A DNA stretch of 64,000 nucleotides, from positions 44,783 to 108,782 of the forward strand of contig JAILIS010000006.1 in assembly GCA_024695145.1 (NCBI GenBank), written 5' to 3'. This document shows positions 18,329-28,788 of this stretch, in pieces. Every line of letters begins with the position of its first letter. Position 1 is the first letter of the stretch. The position numbers and the translations under genes are program-made. The notes beneath the pieces are model-generated. The model was given only the letters and a program-made list of their open reading frames with translations, searched no databases and was not told the origin of the DNA. The stretch comes from Lachnospiraceae bacterium (GTDB lineage: Bacteria; Bacillota; Clostridia; Lachnospirales; Lachnospiraceae).

Positions 18329-20974
18329 TTATTTCTGAGCTATAGCTGCCTGAGCTGCCGCAAGTCTTGCAATGGGTACCCTGAAAGGTGAGCACGAAAC
18401 ATAATCAAGTCCCAGACTGTTGCAGAACTCTACGGATGAAGGATCTCCGCCATGTTCGCCGCATATTCCGACATGAAGCTTGGGATTGACGGGCTTGCCG
18501 AGATCGATGGACATCTTCATAAGTTTGCCTACGCCGTCCCTGTCAAGTTTTGTGAACGGATCGTTCTCAAAGATCTTCGTATCGTAGTATGCATTTAAGA
18601 ACTTGCCCGCATCATCTCTGGAGAATCCGTATGTCATCTGAGTAAGGTCATTTGTTCCGAAGCAGAAGAAATCTGCGTTTGCAGCGATCTCATCAGCGGT
18701 AAGACATGCTCTGGGGATCTCTATCATCGTACCCACTTCATATTCAAGCTTGAATCCCGCTGCCTTGATCTCTTCATTTGCAACTTCAACAACGATATTC
18801 TTTACGAAATTGAACTCCTTGACATCTCCTACGAGAGGGATCATTATCTCGGGCTTGACACTCCAGTTCGAATGCTTCTTGGAAACATTGATGGCGGCAC
18901 GTATGACCGCTCTTGTCTGCATCTTGGCGATCTCGGGATATGTTACCGACAGACGGCATCCACGATGTCCCATCATCGGATTGAACTCGTGAAGAGCATC
19001 TATGATCGCTTTAATATCCTCAACTTTCTTGTTCTGAGCTTTTGCAAGCTTTTCGATATCGACGTCTTCGGTAGGAACAAACTCATGAAGAGGCGGATCA
19101 AGGAAACGGATCGTTACCGGATAACCTTCAAGAGCCTCATAAAGCTTTTCAAAGTCTCCCTGCTGGTAAGGAAGTATCTTCTCAAGTGCCTTCTCACGTT
19201 CTTCTACGGTATCGGAACAGATCATCTCACGAAAAGCATCTATCCTGTCGCCTTCAAAGAACATATGCTCGGTACGGCAAAGACCGATACCTTCTGCTCC
19301 GAGTTCCCTTGCTTTTCTCGCATCATGAGGTGTATCTGCATTTGTGCGGACCTTCATCGTACGGTATTTGTCGGCCCATGCCATGATGCGTCCGAACTCT
19401 CCGGCAATAGTTGCATCGACCGTAGCGATCTTGCCTTCGTAAATATTACCGGTGGTTCCGTCGATCGAGATAAAATCACCTTCCTTGAACTCTTTGCCTG
19501 CAAGTGTGAATTTCTTGTTGGCTTCATCCATCGCAATATCACCGCATCCGCTGACACAGCATTTTCCCATGCCGCGGGCAACAACGGCTGCATGGCTCGT
19601 CATACCGCCGCGCACGGTAAGTATTCCCTGAGCGGCCTTCATGCCGGTGATATCCTCGGGAGACGTCTCGAGTCTGACGAGAACAACCTTTTCTCCGTTA
19701 TTGTTACACTTTTCGGCATCCTCTGCCGTAAATACTATCTTACCGCATGCAGCACCGGGAGATGCTCCGAGCCCTCTGCCGAGAGGCTTTGAATTCTTAA
19801 GCACTTTAACATCAAACTGAGGATGAAGGAGCGTATCGAGGTTTCTCGGATCGATCATTGCAACAGCTTCCTCTTCCGTCTTCATTCCTTCATCAACAAG
19901 ATCACATGCGATCTTGAGTGCAGCCTGTGCGGTTCTCTTTCCGTTACGGCACTGAAGCATGTAAAGCTTGCCGTTCTCAACGGTGAACTCCATATCCTGC
20001 ATATCATGATAATGCTTCTCGAGTATCTTACATACCTTAATGAACTGTGTGTATGCTTCGGGGAACTGTTTCTCCATCTCGTCTATCTTCATCGGAGTAC
20101 GGATACCCGCAACAACGTCTTCACCCTGGGCATTGACAAGGAATTCACCCATGAGCTTCTTTTCGCCCGTGGCAGGATCTCTCGTAAATGCAACGCCTGT
20201 ACCGGAATTGTTGTTGAGGTTACCGAAAACCATGGGCATAACGGAAACCGCAGTACCCCAGCTGTACGGGATATCATTGTCACGACGGTAAACATTAGCC
20301 CTGGGATTATCCCAGCTCCTGAACACTGCCTTGATAGCCTCCTTGAGCTGGATTATCGGATCGGTGGGGAAGTCCTCATCAAGTTCCTTCTTGTATTCAC
20401 TCTTGAACTGCTCGGCAAGTTCCTTAAGGTCTTCGGCCGTAAGGTCAACGTCAAATTCAACGCCCTTCTTCTGCTTCATCTTATCTATGAGCTCTTCAAA
20501 ATGTTTCTTGCCGACACCCATAACAACATCAGAGAACATCTGGATAAAACGTCTGTATGAATCATAAACGAATCTTTCGAACTTGGGATCGGGATTTGCT
20601 TCGATCATAGCCTCTACAACATCCTCGTTCATTCCGAGATTGAGTATGGTATCCATCATACCGGGCATTGATGCGCGAGCACCTGAACGTACGGATACAA
20701 GCAGAGGTTTCTCGGGATCGCCGAAGTATTTGTCGTTTATCATCTCGATACGTCCGACAAATTCCATTATCTGGCCCATGATCTCGTCATTGATCTGTCT
20801 TCCGTCTTCATAATACTTGGTACATGCTTCGGTCGTAACCGTAAATCCCTGGGGAACGGGCAGACCGATGTTGGTCATCTCCGCAAGGTTTGCGCCCTTT
20901 CCTCCGAGAAGATTTCGCATCTCCGCACTGCCTTCGGTAAACAGATACACCCATTTTCTCTTACGTAGATTCAT
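18329..20974 (-). CDS. ppdK: Pyruvate, phosphate dikinase
   Basis: 881 residues, full length. The N-terminal ATP-grasp domain begins GGKGANLAEMTNIGLPVPQG. The swivelling phosphohistidine domain carries GGMTSHAAVVARGMGK with the catalytic His. The C-terminal PEP/pyruvate domain has VGICGEHGGDP with the catalytic Cys. It reversibly makes PEP, AMP and PPi from pyruvate, ATP and Pi; in anaerobes it often runs with PPi-saving glycolysis. It fits metabolically with the carboxyltransferase/Na+ pump genes upstream (pyruvate-oxaloacetate node). The ATG has AGGAGG. No regulatory PDRP gene is nearby. Confidence 0.98.
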   Translation of the reverse strand: MNLRKRKWVYLFTEGSAEMRNLLGGKGANLAEMTNIGLPVPQGFTVTTEACTKYYEDGRQINDEIMGQIMEFVGRIEMINDKYFGDPEKPLLVSVRSGARASMPGMMDTILNLGMNEDVVEAMIEANPDPKFERFVYDSYRRFIQMFSDVVMGVGKKHFEELIDKMKQKKGVEFDVDLTAEDLKELAEQFKSEYKKELDEDFPTDPIIQLKEAIKAVFRSWDNPRANVYRRDNDIPYSWGTAVSVMPMVFGNLNNNSGTGVAFTRDPATGEKKLMGEFLVNAQGEDVVAGIRTPMKIDEMEKQFPEAYTQFIKVCKILEKHYHDMQDMEFTVENGKLYMLQCRNGKRTAQAALKIACDLVDEGMKTEEEAVAMIDPRNLDTLLHPQFDVKVLKNSKPLGRGLGASPGAACGKIVFTAEDAEKCNNNGEKVVLVRLETSPEDITGMKAAQGILTVRGGMTSHAAVVARGMGKCCVSGCGDIAMDEANKKFTLAGKEFKEGDFISIDGTTGNIYEGKIATVDATIAGEFGRIMAWADKYRTMKVRTNADTPHDARKARELGAEGIGLCRTEHMFFEGDRIDAFREMICSDTVEEREKALEKILPYQQGDFEKLYEALEGYPVTIRFLDPPLHEFVPTEDVDIEKLAKAQNKKVEDIKAIIDALHEFNPMMGHRGCRLSVTYPEIAKMQTRAVIRAAINVSKKHSNWSVKPEIMIPLVGDVKEFNFVKNIVVEVANEEIKAAGFKLEYEVGTMIEIPRACLTADEIAANADFFCFGTNDLTQMTYGFSRDDAGKFLNAYYDTKIFENDPFTKLDRDGVGKLMKMSIDLGKPVNPKLHVGICGEHGGDPSSVEFCNSLGLDYVSCSPFRVPIARLAAAQAAIAQK

Positions 20975-21060
20975 TCTCTTTCCTCCTGAAACTGTTTTAA
21001 ATTTATAATATTGATTTACAATATATCATAGAACAAGTTACTTTTCCATAAATCAGCTGA

Positions 21061-22461
21061 TCAAAAATCGAACTTTTCGGCAAAATATGCATCCAGTTCA
21101 TCTATCGCGATCCTCTCCTGTTCCATGGAGTCGCGATCCCTGACCGTAACCTTTCCATCCTCTTCGGATTCAAAATCATAAGTGACACAGAACGGCGTTC
21201 CGATCTCATCCTGCCTTCTGTACCTTTTTCCGATATTTCCTCTGTCGTCGAATTCGCAGTTATACTTCTTTGAAAGCTGTGCATATATCTTTTCGGCGCC
21301 CTCATTGAGCTTTTTGGAAAGAGGGAGAACACCTATCTTGACAGGTGCTATGACCGGATGGAAATGAAGGACTGTGCGCATATCGGGCTTGTCTTCCGTT
21401 CCTATGTTCTCTTCATCATACGCCTCGCACAAAAAGGCGAGAGTCACACGGTCAGCTCCGAGTGAAGGCTCTACGACATACGGGATATACTTCTCATTTG
21501 TCTCATCATCAAAATAATCCATCGACTCACCGGATGTGTTCTGGTGCTGCGTCAGATCATAATCCGTTCTTGATGCGATACCCCACAGCTCTCCCCAGTC
21601 GGTGAACGGGAAGGCATATTCTATATCGGTTGTATGGTCACTGTAAAATGACAGTTCCTCGGGATCGTGATCGCGAAGCCGCAGATGGTCGGCTCTTATT
21701 CCGAGCGAAAGAAGCCACTCATAACAGAATTTTCTCCAGTATTCGAACCACTCCGTCTGTGTTCCGGGTTTGCAGAAAAACTCCAGTTCCATCTGTTCGA
21801 ACTCTCTTGTCCTGAACGTGAAATTTCCCGGTGTTATCTCATTCCTGAATGATTTTCCGACCTGGCATATACCGAAAGGCACCTTTTTACGGCTTGTCCT
21901 CTGTACATTCTTGAAGTTTACGAATATTCCCTGCGCGGTCTCGGGACGCAGATATACGATACTCTTTGCATCTTCCGTAACACCCTGGAAAGTCTTGAAC
22001 ATAAGATTGAATTCCCTGATGGATGTAAAATCATGCTTGCCGCATGACGGACAAGGGATTTTGTTGTCACTGATAAACTTTTCCATCTCCTCATGTGACC
22101 AGCCGTCAACGGAAGATTCGAGCTTTATGTTATTATCGGCCGCATAATCTTCTATGACCTTGTCTGCGCGAAATCTCTCATGACATTCCTTGCAGTCCAT
22201 GAGCGGATCGGAAAATCCGCCAAGGTGCCCCGAAGCTACCCATGTCTGCGGATTCATCAGTATCGCACAGTCAACACCGACATTATAAGGATTTTCCTGA
22301 ACAAATTTCTGCCACCAGGCATGCTTGACATTGTTCTTAAGCTCAACCCCGAGATTACCGTAGTCCCACGTATTTGCAAGGCCGCCGTATATCTCCGATC
22401 CGGGATATACAAAACCCCTTGATTTTGCAAGCGCAACAATCTTATCCATTGATTTTTCCAT
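21061..22461 (-). CDS. glyS: Glycyl-tRNA synthetase (single-chain, alpha2 type)
   Basis: 466 residues. Class II synthetase of the eukaryote/archaea-like dimeric type, not the bacterial alpha/beta tetramer: [21 protein letters not shown] at the start, [31 protein letters not shown] and a C-terminal anticodon-binding domain with [19 protein letters not shown]. Zinc-like Cys pairs appear in the insertion ([19 protein letters not shown]). It charges tRNA-Gly. ATG has CAGGAGAG. It is followed 40 bases after its start region by the lipoprotein gene; no T-box is seen in that short gap. Confidence 0.97.
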   Translation of the reverse strand: MEKSMDKIVALAKSRGFVYPGSEIYGGLANTWDYGNLGVELKNNVKHAWWQKFVQENPYNVGVDCAILMNPQTWVASGHLGGFSDPLMDCKECHERFRADKVIEDYAADNNIKLESSVDGWSHEEMEKFISDNKIPCPSCGKHDFTSIREFNLMFKTFQGVTEDAKSIVYLRPETAQGIFVNFKNVQRTSRKKVPFGICQVGKSFRNEITPGNFTFRTREFEQMELEFFCKPGTQTEWFEYWRKFCYEWLLSLGIRADHLRLRDHDPEELSFYSDHTTDIEYAFPFTDWGELWGIASRTDYDLTQHQNTSGESMDYFDDETNEKYIPYVVEPSLGADRVTLAFLCEAYDEENIGTEDKPDMRTVLHFHPVIAPVKIGVLPLSKKLNEGAEKIYAQLSKKYNCEFDDRGNIGKRYRRQDEIGTPFCVTYDFESEEDGKVTVRDRDSMEQERIAIDELDAYFAEKFDF

Positions 22462-22501
22462 GATTACTCTCCTGTCTTATATTAAAACACTGTTCGTGTT
22501 T

Positions 22502-23092
22502 TTATTCGAGAATGATATATGCCAGTCCGTCGGATTCCGACAGTACTCTTGCATTCCTGTCGTCTATGACATCAACGTTGGCCGAAACATATGCTATATC
22601 GGAAAAGGTCTTGATCCTGACATGTTCGCTTAAGATGATGATATTATTATCCATCATGCCCATCAGCTGTATCTTGCCGATAAGATCACCTTTTTCCACA
22701 CCTTTGAGCGTCACATCAAGCGTATATCCGTTATCATATGCATCGGATACCGTTCCGACAAACAGTGTCTGCCCGACAAACTTCTCATAGTCCGAAGGCC
22801 CGGTAAAAATCAGATCCACATAAACCTTGGAGTCTTTAAGTTCTATCCTGTCAAGCTTTATCTCCTCACTGCCGATCGAGTTGTTATACTCATCGATACT
22901 TGTTGAAAATTCGCTGCTCAGTTCCTCGATATTATAATAATCCTTGTCAAAGCTTTCAACTATGTTCTCGGTGACTTTACCGCGCTTTAATACAGTGAGC
23001 ACGGTCTCTTCATATGTTTCATCATCCGAGCTGCATGCACACAGACCGAGGAGCAGGGCAAATATTAAAATAACGGCTGTATTTTTTTTCAA
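22502..23092 (-). CDS. Lipoprotein of unknown function
   Basis: 196 residues from a TTG start at 23092, chosen because it sits one base after the recO stop with GGGAG at nine bases and gives a normal signal: KKNTAVILIFALLLGLCAC, lipid-modified at the second cysteine. Longer in-frame starts would run deep into recO. The rest is soluble, with two beta-rich repeats (VYVDLIFTGPSDYEKFVGQ; AYVSANVDVIDDRNARVL), predicted outside the membrane. No family recognised. It is translationally coupled to recO, which is common for small lipoprotein genes but gives no functional clue. Confidence 0.7.
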   Translation of the reverse strand: MKKNTAVILIFALLLGLCACSSDDETYEETVLTVLKRGKVTENIVESFDKDYYNIEELSSEFSTSIDEYNNSIGSEEIKLDRIELKDSKVYVDLIFTGPSDYEKFVGQTLFVGTVSDAYDNGYTLDVTLKGVEKGDLIGKIQLMGMMDNNIIILSEHVRIKTFSDIAYVSANVDVIDDRNARVLSESDGLAYIILE

Positions 23093-23093
23093 T

Positions 23094-23762
23094 TCAAACA
23101 ACTCCCATTGAATCAAATATCTCAAGGCTCTTAAATTTCCTGTCGATGAACTTATCAATGTATTCTTTTGACAGACCGGCAAGTTCCGTAAGAACACTGT
23201 CCGACACTGCAAACGTGAAAAGCTTTTCAACAGGTGTATCGACAATAAATCCGATCGTGTATCGTGCGGCATCGCTGAGACTGCTTTGCGCCGGAATGCC
23301 CGGAAACTCTCCGTTTACTACCATCGCCTTCATCTCGTAGATCACTCTGACAAGCCTGTTGTCAAGCGACGATTTGCAAAGCGCGCGCATCGACTGATAA
23401 AGCAGCTTCAGCATCTTCATCTCATCATTATTCTCTCTTGTATAATAATCCGCAAACTCGAGAAAATACATTCCAAGGCAGGCACTGTCAAAATCCTGCC
23501 GCAGATCCTCAAAATAGTTGGTGATGGAGGCTTCAACAAGATTATATGCCGTTCTGCCTTCAAACATTTTGAAGTTCCCGAAACAGAACTGATCGGTACA
23601 TGCCAAAAGCCGTGAACCCTGTCTTCTGGCACCTTTGGCAAATGCCGTGATCTTGCCCCGTTCCTTTGTAAGGATCACGATCCTTCTGTCGTAATCGCTC
23701 ACAGGTGATGAGGAGAGCACCATTCCGGTAAGGATAACCGGTCCGGAATTGTAATCAGCCAT
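23094..23762 (-). CDS. recO: DNA repair protein RecO
   Basis: 222 residues, slightly short for RecO (~240-250). N-terminal OB-fold opening ILTGMVLSSSPVSDYDRRIVILTKERGKITAFAKGARR is diagnostic; the helical C-domain follows, ending KSLEIFDSMGVV. The central zinc cysteines seen in some homologues are not obvious. It loads RecA in the RecFOR pathway and anneals ssDNA. The start overlaps the end of era by 8 bp, the common era-recO order. Confidence 0.93.
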   Translation of the reverse strand: MADYNSGPVILTGMVLSSSPVSDYDRRIVILTKERGKITAFAKGARRQGSRLLACTDQFCFGNFKMFEGRTAYNLVEASITNYFEDLRQDFDSACLGMYFLEFADYYTRENNDEMKMLKLLYQSMRALCKSSLDNRLVRVIYEMKAMVVNGEFPGIPAQSSLSDAARYTIGFIVDTPVEKLFTFAVSDSVLTELAGLSKEYIDKFIDRKFKSLEIFDSMGVV

Positions 23763-24669
23763 TTTTCAACTCTTTTCTGTCATATCCGAAATTCTTAAGA
23801 AGCATTTCGGATTCACGCCAGTCTTTTTTGACCTTTATCCAGAGCTTCAGATTGACCTTTTGTTCCAGAAGGTCTTCGATCTCATACCTTGCGGCGCTTC
23901 CGATCTTTTTGATCATGGCACCGCCCTTACCTATTATGATCCCTTTATGGGATTCCTTCTCGCATATAAGGGTGGCGTTTATATCAACGATCCTGTTCCC
24001 GTAATCCATCGACTCGATCACCACAGCTACTCCGTGAGGTATCTCATCTCCCAGACACTTCAGAGCCTTTTCACGTATTAGCTCCGCCGTGATCTGTCTG
24101 ACGGGCTGATCCGTAACGGTATCTTCATCAAAGAAAGGAACTCCCTCGGGAAGATACTTAAATATCTGATCTATCAATACATCAGTATTGTCACCCTTTA
24201 TGGCGGACACCGGAACTATCTCCGAAAACGGGAGCAGATCATTATAGGCATCGATGATAGAAAACAGTGCATTTTTACTGACAGTATCGATCTTGTTTAT
24301 CACAAGGATCAAAGGGACTCTGATGTCTTTCAGGAGCGTTGCTATATGACGGTCGGTCGGGCCGATACGCTCGTCGGCTTCCACCAGCCACAGTATGACA
24401 TCGGCTTCCGCCACCGTTTTTTTTGCGGATGCCATCATATAATCCTGCAGGGCATTCTTTACTTTGTGAATACCCGGAGTATCAACAAATACTATCTGTC
24501 CCTTTTCGCACGTGTATACGGTCCTGATACGGTTGCGCGTCGTCTGCGGTTTGTTTGATGTGATCGCGATCTTCTGTCCGATAATTGTATTGGCAAGTGT
24601 TGATTTGCCGACATTCGGCCTGCCGATCACCGCAACGAATCCTGCTTTGATGCCCGTTTTATCCATCAT
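23755..24669 (-). CDS. era: GTPase Era
   Basis: 304 residues. G1 GRPNVGKSTL, G3 DTPGI, G4 NKID and the C-terminal KH domain with KGIIIGKGGAMIKKIG. Era binds the 3' end of 16S rRNA during 30S assembly. The first ATG overlaps the stop of the DUF4349 lipoprotein gene (ATGA type), and its end overlaps recO. Confidence 0.97.
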   Translation of the reverse strand: MMDKTGIKAGFVAVIGRPNVGKSTLANTIIGQKIAITSNKPQTTRNRIRTVYTCEKGQIVFVDTPGIHKVKNALQDYMMASAKKTVAEADVILWLVEADERIGPTDRHIATLLKDIRVPLILVINKIDTVSKNALFSIIDAYNDLLPFSEIVPVSAIKGDNTDVLIDQIFKYLPEGVPFFDEDTVTDQPVRQITAELIREKALKCLGDEIPHGVAVVIESMDYGNRIVDINATLICEKESHKGIIIGKGGAMIKKIGSAARYEIEDLLEQKVNLKLWIKVKKDWRESEMLLKNFGYDRKELKNG

Positions 24670-25802
24670 TTATCTTTATCTGCACTCCCGGCTGCATTTC
24701 CGGCTTCGCTTCCGGGTGTTTTCTCCGCCGCTGCGGGAGGTGCTGCTTTTTGGGGCTGCGGTGCCGGTCTTGCCGCCTTCTTTACGGCTTTTTTCCTGTT
24801 GGATGCTTTAACAACGGCGATTATGGCTTTTACAATACCGAACACGATAATGAATATGATGAACAGTATTATCAGCAGCACGAGCAGTGTGGGAAGGAAT
24901 GCCACAAAGCCTATGATAAAGTCCTGAATGAACTCCCACGCGTCTTCACAGCTTTCGGTAAATTCCTGCACAAGCCTCTCGCCGAATGATTTTTCATCAA
25001 CAGGTTCCGGAGTATACTCTTTTACTTCCTGTACGGAAAGATTAACGGTTGCGTATACGACCTGATTGTTCATCATCCGAAGCCTTGATTCATAGCTTTC
25101 GATCTCATATCTTACTTCGGTAAGACGGTTTTCAAGTTCTATGATGTTCTCAAGTGTATCTGCCTGCTCGAGAAGTTCGTTCAGTCTTTTCTGTTCGATC
25201 TTGAGGGATTCCTTGTGTGCTTCAACATCGGCATACTGAAGCGTAACGTCCTCGGCAGACTCGCTCTTGCTCGTGATATTTGATGCATCGCTTATGTCCT
25301 TTACGAACATATCAAGCTTGGTCGCCGGGATCCTGGCAACGATATACGCATTTCGTGTGCTGTATGTATCGTAGGAATTACCGTTGACGTCCATGCTCTC
25401 GGCATAGCCGCCAAGTTCATTTATCCTTGCGGTTATGTTTGATATGAGCTTATCAAATTCCCTCGTCTCGGCAGACATATTGACTGTCTTGATAAGCTTC
25501 CTGTTTGAGGCGGCACTGCTTTGCAGTTCGGAATCGGATACCTGTTCACTGCCTGATGTTTTGGCTTCTTCAGGCATCTCGGCCGCTGAATTGGTACCGT
25601 ACACATCATCCGTGGCATATTCATATTCTTCCTCGACGGCACCGTCATAATCGTAATAAGCCTCTGATGCTGCTGCCGCAGTATCTTCCGCGACCTCTTT
25701 ATATGAACGGTCGGCTTGAGAAGACGATGATCCTCCGCATCCTGCAAGTAATACCGATGCCATCACTGCGCCGGCCAATACAGCTAATGATCTTCTTTTC
25801 AT
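24666..25802 (-). CDS. DUF4349 lipoprotein
   Basis: 378 residues from the second of two adjacent ATGs (the second is better spaced from AGGAGG). Lipobox LLAGC near residue 20, an acidic/Tyr-rich linker to ~100, then the DUF4349 core: RKLIKTVNMSAETREFDKLI, a coiled coil (~190-235, LNELLEQADTLENIIELENR) and a beta segment. A membrane helix near residue 310 precedes an Ala/Pro/Lys tail. DUF4349 proteins are widespread exported proteins of unsettled function. It is directly upstream of era with overlapping stop and start. Confidence 0.85.
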   Translation of the reverse strand: MKRRSLAVLAGAVMASVLLAGCGGSSSSQADRSYKEVAEDTAAAASEAYYDYDGAVEEEYEYATDDVYGTNSAAEMPEEAKTSGSEQVSDSELQSSAASNRKLIKTVNMSAETREFDKLISNITARINELGGYAESMDVNGNSYDTYSTRNAYIVARIPATKLDMFVKDISDASNITSKSESAEDVTLQYADVEAHKESLKIEQKRLNELLEQADTLENIIELENRLTEVRYEIESYESRLRMMNNQVVYATVNLSVQEVKEYTPEPVDEKSFGERLVQEFTESCEDAWEFIQDFIIGFVAFLPTLLVLLIILFIIFIIVFGIVKAIIAVVKASNRKKAVKKAARPAPQPQKAAPPAAAEKTPGSEAGNAAGSADKDK

Positions 25803-25826
25803 CATAATCCTCCTGTCGGGTCAAAA

Positions 25827-28754
25827 TCACTTGATAAACAACGGTTCCGTATGTGTAAACAGACCCTTCTCTTTTTCTATCTCTTCCTCGGAACCGATGA
25901 CGCATATGCATTCATCCTCTCCGGCTTTTTTAACATAAGCCGAAAGTGCCCTTATATCATCCTCGGAGCAGTTAAGTATCTCATCACGCTCTTTCTGGAT
26001 CTTCTCGAGGCTGTCATTGCAAAGATAAGCCTCCCTGCTCCTTGCACCCTTCGCACCGGGTGTCAGCGGAAAATCAACATCCGAGATGGTGCCGATGATA
26101 TATTTTGTCATATCACGGCTTCCTGCTTTAAAATTCTTAAGATAATCCTCGGCTTTATTGTAAACATCAAGAGTTCTCGTAAGATTGGGATCCCTGTACG
26201 ATGCGAAAGAACCTCTTCCGTTTCTTGAAAACGCACAGAAACATCCGTAAGCTCCCCCGACGACTCTTACCTGATTCCACAGGTAATCGTATCCCATGAT
26301 GACTTTCATCACCTTCAGTGCTCCCGTGTACGGAAGATCCCGGCTTATGTATTTTCCGGCTTTTGCCACATATTGAACTTTCGCACTCGACTTGAATCCT
26401 TCCGCGAATACTCTCGGTGAAAACTCTATGGATGATTCCGTGATCTTTACATCAGGTGCCGCATCGATGAATGCCGCGCTCTTTTCGGCAAACAGATCAT
26501 ACTGGTCGGATGTTGCCGTATAATCAAGTAGTGCTATACTGTCCTTAGCAAAGATCATCTTTGACACACGGATGAGGTTTTCTTTCAGCTCATCAAACTT
26601 ATTGTCAAAATCAGCCTCGATCTCCTCGATGAGCCTGTAAAAGCTGATCCCGCCCATCATCTCGGATATCATGTCGCTCTTTGAGATGCCGGACAGAGCC
26701 CTGTGAAGAGCTATGGCATGTCCCGAACTCATCATTGCTGCAGACAGGCGCGACTTGAGCATTCCGATAAGTTCACGAAGACGCTTTTTGTCCCCAAGAT
26801 CCGACGTGTAAACTATCTCGCTTATCATATCGAATGCAAACGGAAGCCTGTCATACAGTATCTTTGCCTTAATCTCAAAATAGTGAAGAAAACTGCCGCT
26901 TGCATCAACGTCATTATAGATCGATGTGGTTGCGGAAATGCCGCCCGAATTGAGGAATATCTCGTTCGCAAGATCGGCATACGAATAATTCGCGGTATTG
27001 ACAAGTCCCAGTACGGACTTAAGTATTCCGACATACGGGATAAGCTCAACAGGTACCGCTTTAAGATCAAACGCGACCGTCAGATATCCTATTCCGTTCG
27101 TGAATATATCATGATACAGCACGTCTTTGCCGTTTATGACCTTTTTGTCATTGATAAAGCCTTCCGCTTCCTTTTTGATATCGGAGATCTTAAGCAGCGG
27201 AATGCATTTGAGCATTTCCTCGTCATCCGCTTCCTCCTGATATGCATGAAGGGCTTTCGTATCCTCGACAAGTTTTCTAATCTCGTCATCCGACATGGAG
27301 TTCTTAAGATCAGCAAGTTTTTCTTCAAGTTCCCTGTCCTTTTTACCCGTTAGTCCTTTTACGGGAACAAGACTTACAAACGAGGCATGTGTGTTGTCAA
27401 GCAGATACTCTTTTGTCAGTTTTTCGAAATAATCCGTCTCAACGAGTTCCTTGAGCCTGTCAAAAGTGTCGAGAGGACATATATGAATGAACGGGGATGA
27501 ATCATCATACAGCCATGAATCGAGCGCTGTCAGGCCGTACATAAGGCCCTTTGGATAATGGCCGAAATCCGCTTCCCGGAACCTGAATTCAAACAGATTA
27601 ACAGCCGCAAGGAGTGATTTTTTATCATATCCTTCACTGACAGTCTTCTCAAGAACGGTTCTTATGATCTCATGAAATCTGTCTTTGTCGGACAGATCGG
27701 AATTCTTCGCGATCACCGAAAAATACGGCTGGTATATACCGTTCTCGTACGTGGACTGAACATCTTTACAGATGCCGCTGTCAAGCAGAGCCTGCTTCAG
27801 TACGGCACCCGGAGATGAAAGAAGGGCATACTCTATGACCTGAAAAGCAATGTAAAGCTGCGCATCAAGGCTTGTCGATACGACCGTATTGTAAGACAGA
27901 TACGTATTATGCTCTACGGGTTCATCATTTGTGACCGGATATTCCTTGACGATCTGTGCTGCCTTTGAAAACGGCTTCTGAAGACGTACTTCGGAATCAA
28001 TATCAAGTCTGTCATACTTTGACAGATACTCACGGTCTATATAGTCAAGTCGCTCTTCAAGATCAACATCGCCGTACAGATAAATGTAACTGTTTGAAGG
28101 ATGATAATACCTGCGGTGAAAATCAAGAAACTCCTCATATGAAAGCTGCGGGATCACATCCGGATCACCGCCCGACTCAACACCGTAACACGTATCCGGA
28201 AACAGTGAATCAAATATGGCGCGTGATAATACATCATCCGGCGAAGAAAAGGCACCTTTCATTTCGGAGTATACGACACCGTTGAGAGTTATGGGGGAAT
28301 TCTCATCTTCAGCCTCGTAATGCCAGCCTTCCTGCTTGAATATCTCGGATCTCTTATAGATATTCGGATGAAAAGCCGCGTCAAGATATACATCACACAG
28401 ATTTTTAAAATCCTGATCATTGCAGCTTGCAACCGGATATACCGTTTTGTCGGGATATGTCATTGCATTAAGGAAAGTGTTCAGCGATCCCTTTGCAAGT
28501 TCCACAAACGGATCCTTTGCCGGATATTTCTCCGATCCGCACAGGACCGAATGTTCGATGATATGAGGCACTCCCGTGGAATCCTCGGGCGGTGTGCGGA
28601 AGCCGACATAAAATACCTTGTTGTCGTCATCATTTTTGATGCACATTATCCTGGCACCGGTCTTTTTGTGCTTGAGAATATATCCTGTGGAATTGATGTC
28701 TTTGATGTCAGTGGTTGAAATGAGTTCGTATGCCGTAAGTTCAGATAAATTCAT
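25827..28754 (-). CDS. M16C-family zinc peptidase (presequence-protease-like)
   Basis: 975 residues, the normal size for M16C enzymes. The inverted zinc motif HIIEH appears in GVPHIIEHSVLCGSEKYPAKD, with the second-domain partner fold downstream, as in PreP. It is a clamshell metallopeptidase that degrades peptides up to ~70 residues; no signal peptide is seen, so it is likely cytoplasmic. A small hairpin (CCCGC/GCGGG) lies just before the GGGAGAG ribosome site at 28755-28775. Confidence 0.92.
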   Translation of the reverse strand: MNLSELTAYELISTTDIKDINSTGYILKHKKTGARIMCIKNDDDNKVFYVGFRTPPEDSTGVPHIIEHSVLCGSEKYPAKDPFVELAKGSLNTFLNAMTYPDKTVYPVASCNDQDFKNLCDVYLDAAFHPNIYKRSEIFKQEGWHYEAEDENSPITLNGVVYSEMKGAFSSPDDVLSRAIFDSLFPDTCYGVESGGDPDVIPQLSYEEFLDFHRRYYHPSNSYIYLYGDVDLEERLDYIDREYLSKYDRLDIDSEVRLQKPFSKAAQIVKEYPVTNDEPVEHNTYLSYNTVVSTSLDAQLYIAFQVIEYALLSSPGAVLKQALLDSGICKDVQSTYENGIYQPYFSVIAKNSDLSDKDRFHEIIRTVLEKTVSEGYDKKSLLAAVNLFEFRFREADFGHYPKGLMYGLTALDSWLYDDSSPFIHICPLDTFDRLKELVETDYFEKLTKEYLLDNTHASFVSLVPVKGLTGKKDRELEEKLADLKNSMSDDEIRKLVEDTKALHAYQEEADDEEMLKCIPLLKISDIKKEAEGFINDKKVINGKDVLYHDIFTNGIGYLTVAFDLKAVPVELIPYVGILKSVLGLVNTANYSYADLANEIFLNSGGISATTSIYNDVDASGSFLHYFEIKAKILYDRLPFAFDMISEIVYTSDLGDKKRLRELIGMLKSRLSAAMMSSGHAIALHRALSGISKSDMISEMMGGISFYRLIEEIEADFDNKFDELKENLIRVSKMIFAKDSIALLDYTATSDQYDLFAEKSAAFIDAAPDVKITESSIEFSPRVFAEGFKSSAKVQYVAKAGKYISRDLPYTGALKVMKVIMGYDYLWNQVRVVGGAYGCFCAFSRNGRGSFASYRDPNLTRTLDVYNKAEDYLKNFKAGSRDMTKYIIGTISDVDFPLTPGAKGARSREAYLCNDSLEKIQKERDEILNCSEDDIRALSAYVKKAGEDECICVIGSEEEIEKEKGLFTHTEPLFIK

Positions 28755-28788
28755 TATTCTCTCCCGCCTCGCGGGCTCCTCCTATATT

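Noticed and set aside
18872..19792. Plus-strand frame of 306 codons
   Set aside because: Antisense to ppdK, whose product is complete and conserved; no start signal.
20975..21060. Operator-like ATATTG/CAATAT hairpin upstream of ppdK
   Set aside because: Only six base pairs in an AT-rich region; likely by chance.
23093..23272. N-terminal extension of the lipoprotein next to recO
   Set aside because: It would overlap recO by ~180 bases in another frame and would bury the signal peptide at residue 60.
26703..27353. Plus-strand frame of 216 codons
   Set aside because: Antisense to the M16C peptidase gene.
28755..28788. Terminator between the M16C and rhomboid-like genes
   Set aside because: Only a 5-bp hairpin, no T-run; more likely a feature of the ribosome-site region.
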